A stretch of 64,000 nucleotides of DNA from Halorussus amylolyticus (GTDB lineage: Archaea > Halobacteriota > Halobacteria > Halobacteriales > Haladaptataceae): contig NZ_ML974130.1 in assembly GCF_004143485.2 (NCBI RefSeq), positions 232,917 to 296,916 on the forward strand. Direction: 5' to 3'. A model generated the notes under the pieces. The model searched no databases, had not been told where the DNA came from, and was given only the letters and a program-made list of their open reading frames with translations. The number at the start of each line of letters is the position of its first letter. Position 1 is the first letter of the stretch. The position numbers and the translations under genes are program-made. Shown one piece after another: positions 31,860 through 40,180 of the stretch.

Positions 31860-32390
31860 ATGACCGACGACTGGCGACTCATCGAATCCGTCACGGAGTA
31901 CGAGACCGGGTGGTACACCGGCGGCTACGACCTCGTCGAACAGCCCGACGGCTCGACGAAAAAGTACTACTGGGCCGAACTCCCTCCCGCGGTGGTCGTG
32001 GTCGCCGTCACCGACGGGCGGGTCGTCTTCGTCGAGCAGTACCGCCCGGCCATCCGCGAGACGTGTCTGGAGTGCCCCGCCGGAATCGTAGAGGACGGCG
32101 AATCCTACACGACCGCGGGAGCGCGCGAACTCCGCGAGGAGACCGGCTTCGACCCCGCGGGGGTCAGCCTGCTGGAGGATTTCTACTGCTCGACCGGCGT
32201 CCTCCGCCACGAGCGCGGTATCGTCTTCGCCGAGGGGCTGACCCCTGTCGAGCGAAAACTGGACAGCAACGAGTTCATCACGGTCCGCTCGCTTCCGGTC
32301 GAGGACGCCCTCGACGCGGCGCGCGCCGACCCCGCCAACGACGCGACCATCGAGGCGCTCCTGCTCGCGGAGCGAGAGGGTCTGTTGTAG
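31860..32390 (+). CDS. NUDIX hydrolase (ADP-ribose pyrophosphatase-like)
   Basis: 176 aa from ATG 31860. A complete Nudix box GIVEDGESYTTAGARELREETGF (G-x5-E-x7-REUxEExGU). The upstream ECPAG preceding the box and the N-terminal strand pair (VTEYETGWYTGGYDLVEQPDGS) are typical of ADP-sugar pyrophosphatases. Members hydrolyse ADP-ribose or other nucleoside diphosphates linked to a group X. An in-frame upstream extension to 31758 lies in the repeat flank and is not used. Confidence 0.92.
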   Translation: MTDDWRLIESVTEYETGWYTGGYDLVEQPDGSTKKYYWAELPPAVVVVAVTDGRVVFVEQYRPAIRETCLECPAGIVEDGESYTTAGARELREETGFDPAGVSLLEDFYCSTGVLRHERGIVFAEGLTPVERKLDSNEFITVRSLPVEDALDAARADPANDATIEALLLAEREGLL

Positions 32391-32413
32391 CTCACACCGG
32401 GCCTGCACTGCGC

Positions 32414-33040
32414 TCACACCACGGCCGCGATTCGGTCCCGAATCGCGGCCGCGTACTCCTCGCGGGTGTAGCCGAGTCGCGGGAGCCAGACGTTCTGATA
32501 CGAGGGGTGGACCAGCGGGAGGACGACGGCGTCGAAATCCGAGGTCTCGACCGGGTCGAGAACCGAATCGAGGAACGACTCCGGAGCCTCCTCGCCCAGC
32601 ACCGAGCGCGTAGCGTGCGTGCCGGTCGTCGCCACCATCGCGGGGTCCACCTGCCGAATTTCGGTTCGGAGGTGGGTCCGGCAGTTCGCGCGCTCCTCGG
32701 CGGTGGGTTCGCGGTTCGTCTCCGGGTCGTCTTCGACCGCTGGAAAGCACTTCACCGCGTTCGTGAAGTAGCAGTTCCCGGCGAATCCGGCGTCGGCGAA
32801 CACGTCTCTCACCGTCCGACCCGAGTGGAGCGAGGTGTACGCCATCCCGGTCCAGTTGCCGCCGCGCCACTGCTCTGCGTCCGGGTCGCCGAAGGCGGGC
32901 GCTTCGCCAACGACCATCACGTCGGCGTCGTGTGCGCCGTTGCCCCACGCGATGCGCTCGCGGCACGCCGCGAGCGCGGGACACCGGTCGCATCCGGGTT
33001 CGAGCGCGTTTCGCGAATCCGGGTCGGGGAACTCGGCCAT
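32414..33040 (-). CDS. Uracil-DNA glycosylase superfamily protein
   Basis: 208 aa from ATG 33040 (MAEFPDPDSRN). Motif A VMVVGEAPAFGDPDAEQWRGGNWTG, motif B-like LPLVHPSYQNVW, and Cys residues (GCDRCPALAAC, CYFTNAVKCFP, NCRTHL) that could hold an Fe-S cluster as in family 4/5 enzymes. It would remove uracil or damaged bases from DNA. The active-site variation from family 4 (GEAPGxxED) leaves the exact class open. It is convergent with the NUDIX gene and divergent from the GNAT gene. Confidence 0.85.
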   Translation of the reverse strand: MAEFPDPDSRNALEPGCDRCPALAACRERIAWGNGAHDADVMVVGEAPAFGDPDAEQWRGGNWTGMAYTSLHSGRTVRDVFADAGFAGNCYFTNAVKCFPAVEDDPETNREPTAEERANCRTHLRTEIRQVDPAMVATTGTHATRSVLGEEAPESFLDSVLDPVETSDFDAVVLPLVHPSYQNVWLPRLGYTREEYAAAIRDRIAAVV

Positions 33041-33117
33041 ACCCGTCCTCGGTGGCGCGTGGGCCTGAATCTCACGCTCGCGAAAGCTATTTGACACGCT
33101 CCGGACAATTCGACGGC

Positions 33118-33609
33118 ATGGCGTTCGAGATTCGAGACGCGACCCCCGACGACGCGCGGGCGATTCGCCGAATCGCCCGCGCGTCGTGGCACGCCGCCTA
33201 CGACGACATTCTCGGGGAGGAGGCGGTCGATTCGGTCGTGGACGATTGGTACGGTGTCGAAGGTCTCCGCGAGTCCATCTCCCGCGACGACGCCCGATTT
33301 CTGGTCGCGGACGCGGACGCCCCGGTCGGATTCGCGCAGGCCGTCCGCGATGACGACGGTCCGGCGTGGTTCCCCCGAATCTACGTCCACCCCGGCCGCT
33401 GGGGCGAGCGAATCGGCTCCGAGATGCTCGCCGAAATCGAGTCGTGGCTCCGCGGCGGGGACCAAGAGCGTCTCAGACTCGCGGTCATCGCCGACAACGA
33501 GGTCGGAAACGCGTTCTACGAGAAGCGGGGGTACGAGGTCGTCTCGGAGACCGACGAGGAACTGTTCGGCGTGGAGTTCGAGGAGTACGTCCGCGAGAAG
33601 GAACTGTAG
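33118..33609 (+). CDS. GNAT-family N-acetyltransferase
   Basis: 163 aa. IRDATPDDARAIRRIARASWHAAYDDILGEE, the acetyl-CoA region YVHPGRWGERIGSEMLAEIESWL, and LAVIADNEVGNAFYEKRGYEVVSETDEELFG. The order and the NAFYEKRGY motif are classical for GNATs acting on small molecules or protein N-termini. Start ATG 33118 gives a full N-terminal strand. The substrate is unknown. Confidence 0.9.
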   Translation: MAFEIRDATPDDARAIRRIARASWHAAYDDILGEEAVDSVVDDWYGVEGLRESISRDDARFLVADADAPVGFAQAVRDDDGPAWFPRIYVHPGRWGERIGSEMLAEIESWLRGGDQERLRLAVIADNEVGNAFYEKRGYEVVSETDEELFGVEFEEYVREKEL

Positions 33610-33623
33610 GCGGTCCGACTCGG

Positions 33624-34901
33624 TCACTCGCGCTCGGCGGCGAGTTCGCGTTCGAGACGCTTTCGCTCGGTGATGTCGGTGTAGATGACGAAGCCGTCGG
33701 CGTCGTCGCTCGGGGTCCGAACCGTGTGGAGGAGGAAGTCCCGCAGACCCTCGTCGGTGACCCGCCGGACCTCCCTCGTGACCTGTTCGCCCTCGCGCAT
33801 CCGTTCGTTGACCGCTTCGGCCTCGGACTTCGCCTCCTCCGTGTCCGGAACGATGAGGTCGTCGATGGGCGCGTCTTCGATTTCGTCGATGTCCCACCCG
33901 AACACCTCCCCGAACCGGGGGTTCGCTTCGCGGATGACGGGGTCGTCGTCCCTGAACCGACCCACGCAGACGGCGTGCGGGATGTTTTCGAAGAGCGTGG
34001 CGAACTTATCGCGCTCGTCGCGGAGTCGCGCCTCGGATTCGATGCGGTCGAGCGCGGCCCCGACGTGAGCCAACAGGAGTTCGGCGAGTTCGCGGTCGCG
34101 GGCGTCGAAGCCGTCGACGGTTCGAGACACCGCCTGAAATACGCCGTGGTCGTCGATTGGAACCGTCAGCGTCGAGCGATAGTCGGACTCCGCCGGAGCG
34201 AAATTGCAATCCCTGAGGTCGTCGATTCGAACGGTCTCGCCCGCCCGATACGCTCGGGCCGCCACGCTCTCGTCGGTCTCGGTTGGCGTCGAGCGGTAGA
34301 AGCCGTCGGTCGGGACGCCCTTCGAGACGGCTTTGGGTACGAGTCGGTCGCCCTCGCACAGGCTGATGTCGCAGATGTCGAACGCCAGAATCTCCTCGGC
34401 GGCCGCGACCGCGAGCTGGCAGAGCGGCGTCCGGTCCGAGCAGGTGGCCGCGCGGGCCGCGGTCTGGTGAAGCGCTTCGATTCGCTCGCGCGTCTCCCGA
34501 AGTTCGACTCGCGCGCGGTTCTCCGACACCGCGTTGTCGATTCGGTTCGCCAACACCTCGTAGTGGTCGGTGCCGGTCTGCTTCTGGAGGTAGTCGGTCA
34601 CGCCCGCCGAAATCGCCTCGCTCGCAATCTCCTCGCTCCCCTTCCCGGTGTAGAGGATGAACGGGAGCCTCGGGTACTCCTCGCGAACCGCTTCGAGAAA
34701 CTCCAGACCGTTGGTCTCCGGCATGTTGTAGTCGGAAACGACGCAATCGAATTCGGTGTTCCGGACGAGCGCGAGCCCGTCGGTCGCGTTCGTCACGGCT
34801 CGGACGCTCATCCCGTCACCGACTCGTTCGAGATACTCCGCCGCCAACTCCGCGAGACCCGGCTCGTCGTCGACGACGAGGACTCGCTTCCGATTGTTCA
34901 T
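33624..34901 (-). CDS. Response regulator with REC-GAF-PAS architecture
   Basis: 425 aa. The REC domain (residues 1-120) has VLVVDDEPGLAEL, phospho-acceptor Asp in CVVSDYNMPETNG, and conserved Lys in YTGKGSEEIASEAI. A coiled linker is followed by GAF (about 150-300, including FDICDISLCEGDRLVPKAVSKG) and PAS (about 305-420, FENIPHAVCVGRF, TPSDDADGFVIYTDITERKRLEREL). There is no kinase or HTH domain, so it receives a phosphate and relays by interaction. Such orphan regulators are abundant in haloarchaea. Confidence 0.92.
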   Translation of the reverse strand: MNNRKRVLVVDDEPGLAELAAEYLERVGDGMSVRAVTNATDGLALVRNTEFDCVVSDYNMPETNGLEFLEAVREEYPRLPFILYTGKGSEEIASEAISAGVTDYLQKQTGTDHYEVLANRIDNAVSENRARVELRETRERIEALHQTAARAATCSDRTPLCQLAVAAAEEILAFDICDISLCEGDRLVPKAVSKGVPTDGFYRSTPTETDESVAARAYRAGETVRIDDLRDCNFAPAESDYRSTLTVPIDDHGVFQAVSRTVDGFDARDRELAELLLAHVGAALDRIESEARLRDERDKFATLFENIPHAVCVGRFRDDDPVIREANPRFGEVFGWDIDEIEDAPIDDLIVPDTEEAKSEAEAVNERMREGEQVTREVRRVTDEGLRDFLLHTVRTPSDDADGFVIYTDITERKRLERELAAERE

Positions 34902-34976
34902 CGTCGTCCGTAAACATAGCGAAATATCGTATAAAGTTTCCGACTACTGTCTCCGGTCTCAAAACTGCTCGTCGAG

Positions 34977-36257
34977 TCAGTCGTCCTCGACGATTTCGAT
35001 GCCGCGGTTGTTGACCGCCGCGGGGTCGAGACCGACCTCTTGGAGGTACTGCTTGTACTCGCGCTCGCACGCCTCGGCGTCGGCCTGCTTGTCGCTCGCG
35101 CGGTCACAGAGCGCCACGAGGTCCTCGGGCACGTCGTTGGTGTACACTATCCAGTGGTTGATGAGGTCCGAGAGCCGTCGGATGGGACTCGTGAAGTGGC
35201 CGTAAATCTCGAAGTTGAGCGCGTGGTGGCCGCCGAAGGGGTCGTTCATGTACTTCGCGCGCGGCATCACCTTCATCACGGCCCACTGAATCTTGTCGAG
35301 TTGGCGTGCGGGCGCGTCTTCGAGCGTGGCGTTGACCGCCTTTCGGGGGTCGTCCCACGCCTCGCCCGGAATCGAGACGCCGTCGAGTTCCTGAATCTCC
35401 TGCAGCGCCTCGCCCCACTCGTCGGGCGTCGGCTGCGGGTGGACCCGGTACATCGCCTCGACGCCCCGATTCCACATGAGTTCGTGCGTGACGGCCTTGT
35501 TGGCCTTCAGCATGCACTCCTCGATGATGGTGTGGGCGCGGTCCCGCCGGGGGTTGAGGACGAGGCTCCCCTCCTCCTTGCGCTGTTCGTGCATCCGGTC
35601 TGCGACCTCGAACGCGAGCGCGTTGTCCTCGTGGAGCGGCGCGTCCTCGTCGTCGATTCGGTTCTCGGCCTGCGAGTACGTGAGTCGCTCGTCGCTCCGG
35701 ATGACCGACTTGTAAATCTCGATGTTTTCGTAGCCCAGATGCTCCTTGTCGAGGTGCATCTCCACGGTGTGCGCCAGTCTATCTTCCTCGGGGACGAGTG
35801 AGCAGACGGTCTCGGCCAGCACCGGCGGGAGCATGTGGACGGTGTACGACGGGAGGTAGACGGTGTTACCTCGCTCGACGGCTTCTGCCCACATGTTGGT
35901 CTCGGGATTGACGTAGTGGGTCACGTCGGCGATGTGGACCCAGAGGACGTACTCGTCGTCGCGCTCCTCGATGGAGATGGCGTCGTCGAAGTCCTGGGCG
36001 TCGATGGGGTCGGTCGTCCACGTCGTCATGTCCCGGAGGTCGCGGCGCTCTTCGAGTTCGTCCTGTATGTCCTGTTCGACGTTCTCGGTTCGCTTCTCGG
36101 CCTCCGTCAGCACTGCTTGGGGAAATCCGTCGCGAATCTCGAACTTCTCGAAGAGGTCTTCGCGCTTGTCTTCGAGTCGGTCGGCCAATTCAGGGGAAAT
36201 CTCGACTGGACCTTGGCCCTCCGCGGTTCCGGCCTCGGCCTGGGCGTCGCTCGTCAT
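34977..36257 (-). CDS. RNase R-like exoribonuclease (RNB domain)
   Basis: 426 aa, shorter than bacterial RNase R (no cold-shock or S1 domains), the haloarchaeal form. The RNB catalytic signature TTDPIDAQDFDDAISIEE supplies the four Asp residues that bind Mg2+, followed by YVLWVHIADVTHYV and VHMLPPVLAETVCSLVPEEDRLAHTVEM. The C-terminus has YGHFTSPIRRLSDLINHW, the conserved RNB tail. Probably a 3'-to-5' RNA degradation enzyme; archaea otherwise rely on the exosome, which haloarchaea lack. Confidence 0.93.
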   Translation of the reverse strand: MTSDAQAEAGTAEGQGPVEISPELADRLEDKREDLFEKFEIRDGFPQAVLTEAEKRTENVEQDIQDELEERRDLRDMTTWTTDPIDAQDFDDAISIEERDDEYVLWVHIADVTHYVNPETNMWAEAVERGNTVYLPSYTVHMLPPVLAETVCSLVPEEDRLAHTVEMHLDKEHLGYENIEIYKSVIRSDERLTYSQAENRIDDEDAPLHEDNALAFEVADRMHEQRKEEGSLVLNPRRDRAHTIIEECMLKANKAVTHELMWNRGVEAMYRVHPQPTPDEWGEALQEIQELDGVSIPGEAWDDPRKAVNATLEDAPARQLDKIQWAVMKVMPRAKYMNDPFGGHHALNFEIYGHFTSPIRRLSDLINHWIVYTNDVPEDLVALCDRASDKQADAEACEREYKQYLQEVGLDPAAVNNRGIEIVEDD

Positions 36258-36346
36258 ACAGAAACGTAACGGCGACGAGTAGTTAGTCGTGTCGGGTCAG
36301 TTCGCGGACGAGTCGCGGCGGCCGTACGAAGGCGAGTAGCGCGGGC

Positions 36347-36646
36347 CTACCGCTCGTGGTCGAGTCGCCCGTATCGTTCCTCGACCGCCCGCGCGTAGCG
36401 CGCGAGAAACTCCACTTCGGTTAGCTCTCCGGCCTCGATGTCCACCAGTAGGCTCTCCAGTTCGTCTCGCGGTTGGTGACAGAGGTCGGTGTGACACGCC
36501 TTGCAGAGATGCTCGAACGACTTGCCCTTCCGGTCCCAGCGGTCGCCCTCTTTGTCGTACTCGCGGGCGTCCGACCGAGCGATGGTGTCGCCGCACGCGA
36601 TGCAGTCTACCGAGTCGTTTCCCCGGCTCCTCCGGGTTCCCCACAT
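36347..36646 (-). CDS. Small zinc-finger protein (DUF7562-like)
   Basis: 99 aa from ATG 36646 (MWGTRRSRGND). It has CIACGDTIARSDAREYDKEGDRWDRKGKSFEHLCKACHTDLCHQPRDELESLL: CxxC plus CxxCH, one treble-clef-like zinc site. C-terminal helices follow (EAGELTEVEFLARYARAVEERYG). The family occurs only in haloarchaea as far as I know; role unknown. Confidence 0.75.
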   Translation of the reverse strand: MWGTRRSRGNDSVDCIACGDTIARSDAREYDKEGDRWDRKGKSFEHLCKACHTDLCHQPRDELESLLVDIEAGELTEVEFLARYARAVEERYGRLDHER

Positions 36647-36802
36647 ACTCCCTCCCACGCTCCGGCGTTACTTGCTGTTTTTGGTAATCGGCCAGATACG
36701 TTCGGAGATTCGAAACACGAAAGTAACGCGGGCTTACTCGCCGCCGTCCCGGCGATTTCCGCGGACCACACGCTTTTGGCTTCACCTCCCGAGGAGACCA
36801 CC

Positions 36803-37417
36803 ATGACCACCAGAATCGCGGTCGTCGTCTACGACGGCTTCGACGAGATGGACGCCGTGGGACCGTACGAAGTCCTGTCGTCGGCCGCCGGTCGAGGCTG
36901 TGACCTCGACGTGAGTATCCGGACGCTCGACCCGACAGACACCGTGACCGCGGCCCACGGCCTCCGAATCGGCGTGGACGGCACCCTTGCCGACGCGGAC
37001 CCCGACATCGTCGTGGTTCCGGGCGGCGGGTGGAGCGCCCGGACGCCCGAGGCGAGCGCGTGGGCCGAGGCGCAGAAGGGCGACCTGCCCGCCGCGCTCG
37101 CGGACCTCCACGAGCGCGGCGTCGAACTCGCGGCGGTCTGCACCGGCGGAATGTTGCTGGCGGAGGCCGGGATTCTCGACGGTCGGCCCGCCGTCACCCA
37201 CGCCAGCGCGGTCTCGGACCTCCGGGAGACCGACGCCGAGGTCGTGGACGCCCGCGTCGTGGACGACGGCGACGTGCTGACTGCGGGCGGCGTGACCTCG
37301 GGGATAGATTTGGCGCTCCACTTGGTCGAGCGACTCTGCGGCGAGGAGATGGCGGAGGAGATGGCGACTCGAATCGAATACGACTACCGGGAGGACGTGT
37401 ACGGGTCAAACTCCTAA
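36803..37417 (+). CDS. DJ-1/PfpI family protein
   Basis: 204 aa from ATG 36803. The fold IAVVVYDGFDEMDAVGPYEVLSSA, VVVPGGGW, and nucleophile elbow ELAAVCTGGMLLAEAGILDGRPAVTHASAV, with Cys after LAAV and His in VTHAS. Members include isonitrile hydratases, glyoxalases and AraC-like amidotransferase-type sensors; the FDEMDAVGP beginning is common to isonitrile-hydratase-like proteins. The function is not certain. Confidence 0.9.
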   Translation: MTTRIAVVVYDGFDEMDAVGPYEVLSSAAGRGCDLDVSIRTLDPTDTVTAAHGLRIGVDGTLADADPDIVVVPGGGWSARTPEASAWAEAQKGDLPAALADLHERGVELAAVCTGGMLLAEAGILDGRPAVTHASAVSDLRETDAEVVDARVVDDGDVLTAGGVTSGIDLALHLVERLCGEEMAEEMATRIEYDYREDVYGSNS

Positions 37418-37455
37418 GAGTTCGGACGGCTACTCCTCGCGCTTCGCTCGCGGGA

Positions 37456-38361
37456 CTACTCCTCGCGCCGGGCGACCTCGTGCCGCCCGAAGCCGTATCG
37501 AAGCCGATTCGCGAGTCGTCGCGAGAATCGGCCCTCCTCGGGCGCACGCGACCCGAATCGCTCCGAGAGCGCCTGATAGATGAGCGGGAGGGGAACCTCC
37601 TGCTCCAAGGCCTCTTGGACGGTCCACGTCCCCGTCGAACCGCCAGCGATGTAGTCGTCAACGTCTCCGAGGTCGGTGCCCTCCTCGCGGAACGCCTCCT
37701 CGCAGAGTTCGAGCAACCACGACCGGATGACCGCGCCGTTGTTCCACGTCCGGGCCACGTTCTCCAAGTCGAGGTCGTACCGGCCCTCAGCGAGGAGTTC
37801 GAAGCCCTCGCCGTAGGTCTGCATCAGCGCGTACTCGACGCCGTTGTGGACCATCTTGACGTAGTGGCCCGACCCCGCGGGACCCATACGGTTGTGGCCT
37901 GCCGGTCCGGTCGCCACCGCGTCGAAGACGGGGCACATCTCGTCGTAGGCCCACTCCGGGCCGCCGACCATCAGCGAGAAGCCGAGTTCCGCCCCTGCCG
38001 GACCGCCGGAGGTGCCACAATCGAGGTACGCCGCCGAGGTTCCTTCAGCGCGTCGGGTGGAGTCCTCGAAGTGGGAGTTGCCGCCGTCCACGACGATGTC
38101 CTGCTCGGAGAGATGGGATTCGAGGTCGTCCAAGGCGGCATCGACCGGCGCTCCGGCAGGGACCATCAGCCAGATGCGCTTCTCGTCGCCGAGTTTCTCG
38201 GCGAGGTCCACCACGGAGTCGGCGGGGGTCGCGCCCGCGTCCGCGGCGTTCGCGACGGCCTGCTCGTCCAAATCGAAGGCCACGATGTCGTGACCCTCGG
38301 CTATCGTTCGGTCCACGACGATGCGGCCCATCCGGCCCAGTCCGATGACGCCCAGTTGCAT
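37456..38361 (-). CDS. gnd: 6-phosphogluconate dehydrogenase (decarboxylating), archaeal short form
   Basis: 301 aa, the short class of Gnd. The NAD(P) loop MQLGVIGLGRMGRIVV, YLDCGTSGGPAGAELGFSLMVGG, and the catalytic region GSGHYVKMVHNGVEYALMQTYGEGFELL (Lys and substrate contacts), then DYIAGGSTGTWTVQEAL. It converts 6-phosphogluconate to ribulose-5-P, giving NADPH and feeding rpiA. It starts ATG 38361; the upstream frame extension to 38676 is rejected. Confidence 0.93.
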   Translation of the reverse strand: MQLGVIGLGRMGRIVVDRTIAEGHDIVAFDLDEQAVANAADAGATPADSVVDLAEKLGDEKRIWLMVPAGAPVDAALDDLESHLSEQDIVVDGGNSHFEDSTRRAEGTSAAYLDCGTSGGPAGAELGFSLMVGGPEWAYDEMCPVFDAVATGPAGHNRMGPAGSGHYVKMVHNGVEYALMQTYGEGFELLAEGRYDLDLENVARTWNNGAVIRSWLLELCEEAFREEGTDLGDVDDYIAGGSTGTWTVQEALEQEVPLPLIYQALSERFGSRAPEEGRFSRRLANRLRYGFGRHEVARREE

Positions 38362-38494
38362 GGGGAAGGGTGGTTCGGGGGCGAAGGTAGGGGTTGCGGT
38401 TTCGCGGTCGTTTTCGCGAGAATCCTCTCCCCCGAAAGCACTGATTCCGGTCATGAACACTCTTATCACCGTTCCACCCGAAACTGTAGACAGT

Positions 38495-38725
38495 ATGGCT
38501 ACTTCCGCTCGGCGGGACCCCGACGACCCGCAGCGGGAAATTCGGCTTATCGAGGAAGACGACGGATGGTGGTCGGCAATAGACGAGCAGACCGGCGTTG
38601 CGAGCCAAGGCGAAACTCGTCGCGCGGCTCTCGACAATCTCGATGAGGCGGTCGAACTCACCGAGCAAGCGCGCAACGAGGATACGCCCGCACCCGAATC
38701 GGACGCGCCGTGGTTCGATACCTAA
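38495..38725 (+). CDS. HicB-family antitoxin-like protein
   Basis: 76 aa from ATG 38495 (an ATG at 38453 adds 14 residues). The HicB pattern EIRLIEEDDGWWSAIDEQTGVASQGETRRAALDNLDEAVELTEQA is nearly complete: it is the partial-RNase H fold that neutralises HicA. The expected HicA toxin lies directly downstream but only its first codons survive (38728), so this antitoxin is an orphan. Haloarchaeal HicBs have exactly this GWWSAxDxxTGVASQG core. It is upstream of the Fic/Doc-like patch. Confidence 0.85.
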   Translation: MATSARRDPDDPQREIRLIEEDDGWWSAIDEQTGVASQGETRRAALDNLDEAVELTEQARNEDTPAPESDAPWFDT

Positions 38726-38727
38726 CT

Positions 38728-38784
38728 GTGCCGACGCGCGATTTCTCCGGTAGAGGCCCGATACGAGCGAAACGAGAGCTGTGA
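38728..38784 (+). pseudogene. hicA stump (N-terminus only)
   Basis: GTG 38728, 3 nt after the hicB stop, encodes MPTRDFSGR, which is the conserved N-terminus of haloarchaeal HicA, and then diverges (GPIRAKREL, stop). The remaining HicA domain with its catalytic His is missing. The junction near 38752 marks the left border of AT-richer DNA containing the Fic/Doc-like gene. Confidence 0.65.
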
Positions 38785-38856
38785 CCGTCCACTTCACAAG
38801 AGACGCTAATCGAACGGAAGTCGAAAAGATTGAAACAGTTGGTTGGCTGAGTACTG

Positions 38857-39696
38857 ATGATGGACTCTCCGGAGCAGGCATTCCTCACGGATACCGAGCT
38901 TTTGGAGTGGCTGTCTAATTGTGAGCCTGCGGCCCCTCGCGACATTGCGGAAAGCCGTCGTCGAGAAAACGTCATCCGACTCCAGTGCAGGCAACTCCGT
39001 GATTGTGGACTCCTCCAACAGGTCACTCACGACGTGTACGAATTAACACAACGGGGGCGAAAACATGTCGGCGGTGAACTCGACCTCCCCGAAACCGACG
39101 GCGACCTACCAGTCGAGTTATCACGTATCGCCCCACGGTGGCAAAGGGACGACGACCGCATCACCGATGTTGACGGCATTGACGCCGAGACGATAATCGC
39201 ATTCAATTTCGAACGGTACGAGGACGAAGTAGACCAGTACGGATTAGTCCAAAATTCGCGTCGTATCACGAAACGACGGATTGGAAACGTCTCGGAGCGA
39301 GACGTTGACCGAGTACTTCGTGAATTCCCACGGCAGGAACCGCTGGTGCAACAGTGTGCGCACTGGGTGCGAGCTATCTCTGGTCTCCACTTTTTTCCGG
39401 ATGCAAATCACCGTACTGCGATGGGGAGTCTTCGAGCACTCCTATACCTCAACGATATCTCGGCTCCGGACGAATGGCCGGGTCACGAAATCAACCGAAC
39501 GATACTCAAAGCGAAGTTCATTCGAAACTTCGTGGTTGATGTTCGGTTCGATACTCTGTGGGAGAAAGACGAACTCTATCACCTCTGGCACCGCCACTTC
39601 CGTAACCTCTTCTTCGACTTAGAACCGACTTCGGTACACAAACATTCGACTACAAGGTTAGGGAATGCGCTCGATGCGGCACGGAAGCAGGGATAA
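38857..39696 (+). CDS. Fic/Doc-domain protein with N-terminal winged helix
   Basis: 279 aa. The N-terminal winged helix (FLTDTELLEWLSNCEPAAPRDIAESRRRENVIRLQCRQLRDCGLLQQVTHDVYELTQRGRKHVGG) is followed by a helical region and the Fic-type loop LHFFPDANHRTAMGSLRALLYL, close to HPFxDGNxRTA of Doc. The His of HxFx(D/E)(G/A)N is present. Such proteins modify proteins by AMPylation or phosphorylation and may be toxins. Base composition is AT-richer than its neighbours, and it lies next to a broken hicA, so transfer is likely. Confidence 0.75.
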   Translation: MMDSPEQAFLTDTELLEWLSNCEPAAPRDIAESRRRENVIRLQCRQLRDCGLLQQVTHDVYELTQRGRKHVGGELDLPETDGDLPVELSRIAPRWQRDDDRITDVDGIDAETIIAFNFERYEDEVDQYGLVQNSRRITKRRIGNVSERDVDRVLREFPRQEPLVQQCAHWVRAISGLHFFPDANHRTAMGSLRALLYLNDISAPDEWPGHEINRTILKAKFIRNFVVDVRFDTLWEKDELYHLWHRHFRNLFFDLEPTSVHKHSTTRLGNALDAARKQG

Positions 39697-39705
39697 GAGT
39701 AACAC

Positions 39706-39882
39706 TTACTGTTCGTCACGACCGGTCGATTCAGCTTCAGCCATTTTGGTGTACGCAGCACGATTTTCCTTGACATCCTGCTGCATGATTTTGAGTGCTT
39801 TTTCCTTCATACTGTCACCCGTTTTGGAGTGTCGGGACGGGAGTTGGGCGTTGCTTGGCTCGAACTGACACTCCAACGCCAC
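39706..39882 (-). CDS. 58-aa small protein, possible Fic/Doc partner
   Basis: From GTG 39882: MALECQFEPSNAQLPSRHSK, then TGDSMKEKALKIMQQDVKE and NRAAYTKMAEAESTGRDEQ. An internal ATG at 39810 would give 34 aa. A SD-like ggaggt precedes the start closely, and TATA-like sequence (ttattataa, 39889-39897, and cttaataag further out) suits a leaderless GTG mRNA. It is convergent with the Fic/Doc gene; an antitoxin role is only suggested by the neighbourhood. Confidence 0.5.
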   Translation of the reverse strand: MALECQFEPSNAQLPSRHSKTGDSMKEKALKIMQQDVKENRAAYTKMAEAESTGRDEQ

Positions 39883-39888
39883 TACCTC

Positions 39889-39897
39889 CTTATAATA
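39889..39897 (-). promoter_or_regulatory. AT-rich promoter region of the 58-aa ORF
   Basis: ttattataa (reverse strand), with a second box cttaataag about 10 bp further upstream (about 39905-39913). The block 39885-39920 is one of the most AT-rich in the window. The remaining sequence to 40180 has no gene; a TATA-like cctttatc near 40048 could serve valS. Confidence 0.45.
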
Positions 39898-40180
39898 ATT
39901 ACTTACTTATTAAGTGTACCGGTGATCTACCCCGTGGTCAGAGAGGAGCGCTTTTCTCCCTACTGTAACGGCGTACAGAGATGGCACTCGTCTCCTTAGA
40001 TTCGATTCTGAAAATATGGCCACTGAACTCTCTTCTACAACGAGAACCTTTATCAGTCCCGCCCGATTCCGTTGTCGTATGAGGCTGACCGCGTCGGTAG
40101 TACGTTGAACAGTTCAGCGCAGCGGCGCGTCTTTCTCGACGGACCAACTTTCCACCGATAGAGTCAGCTACACTTCCATC

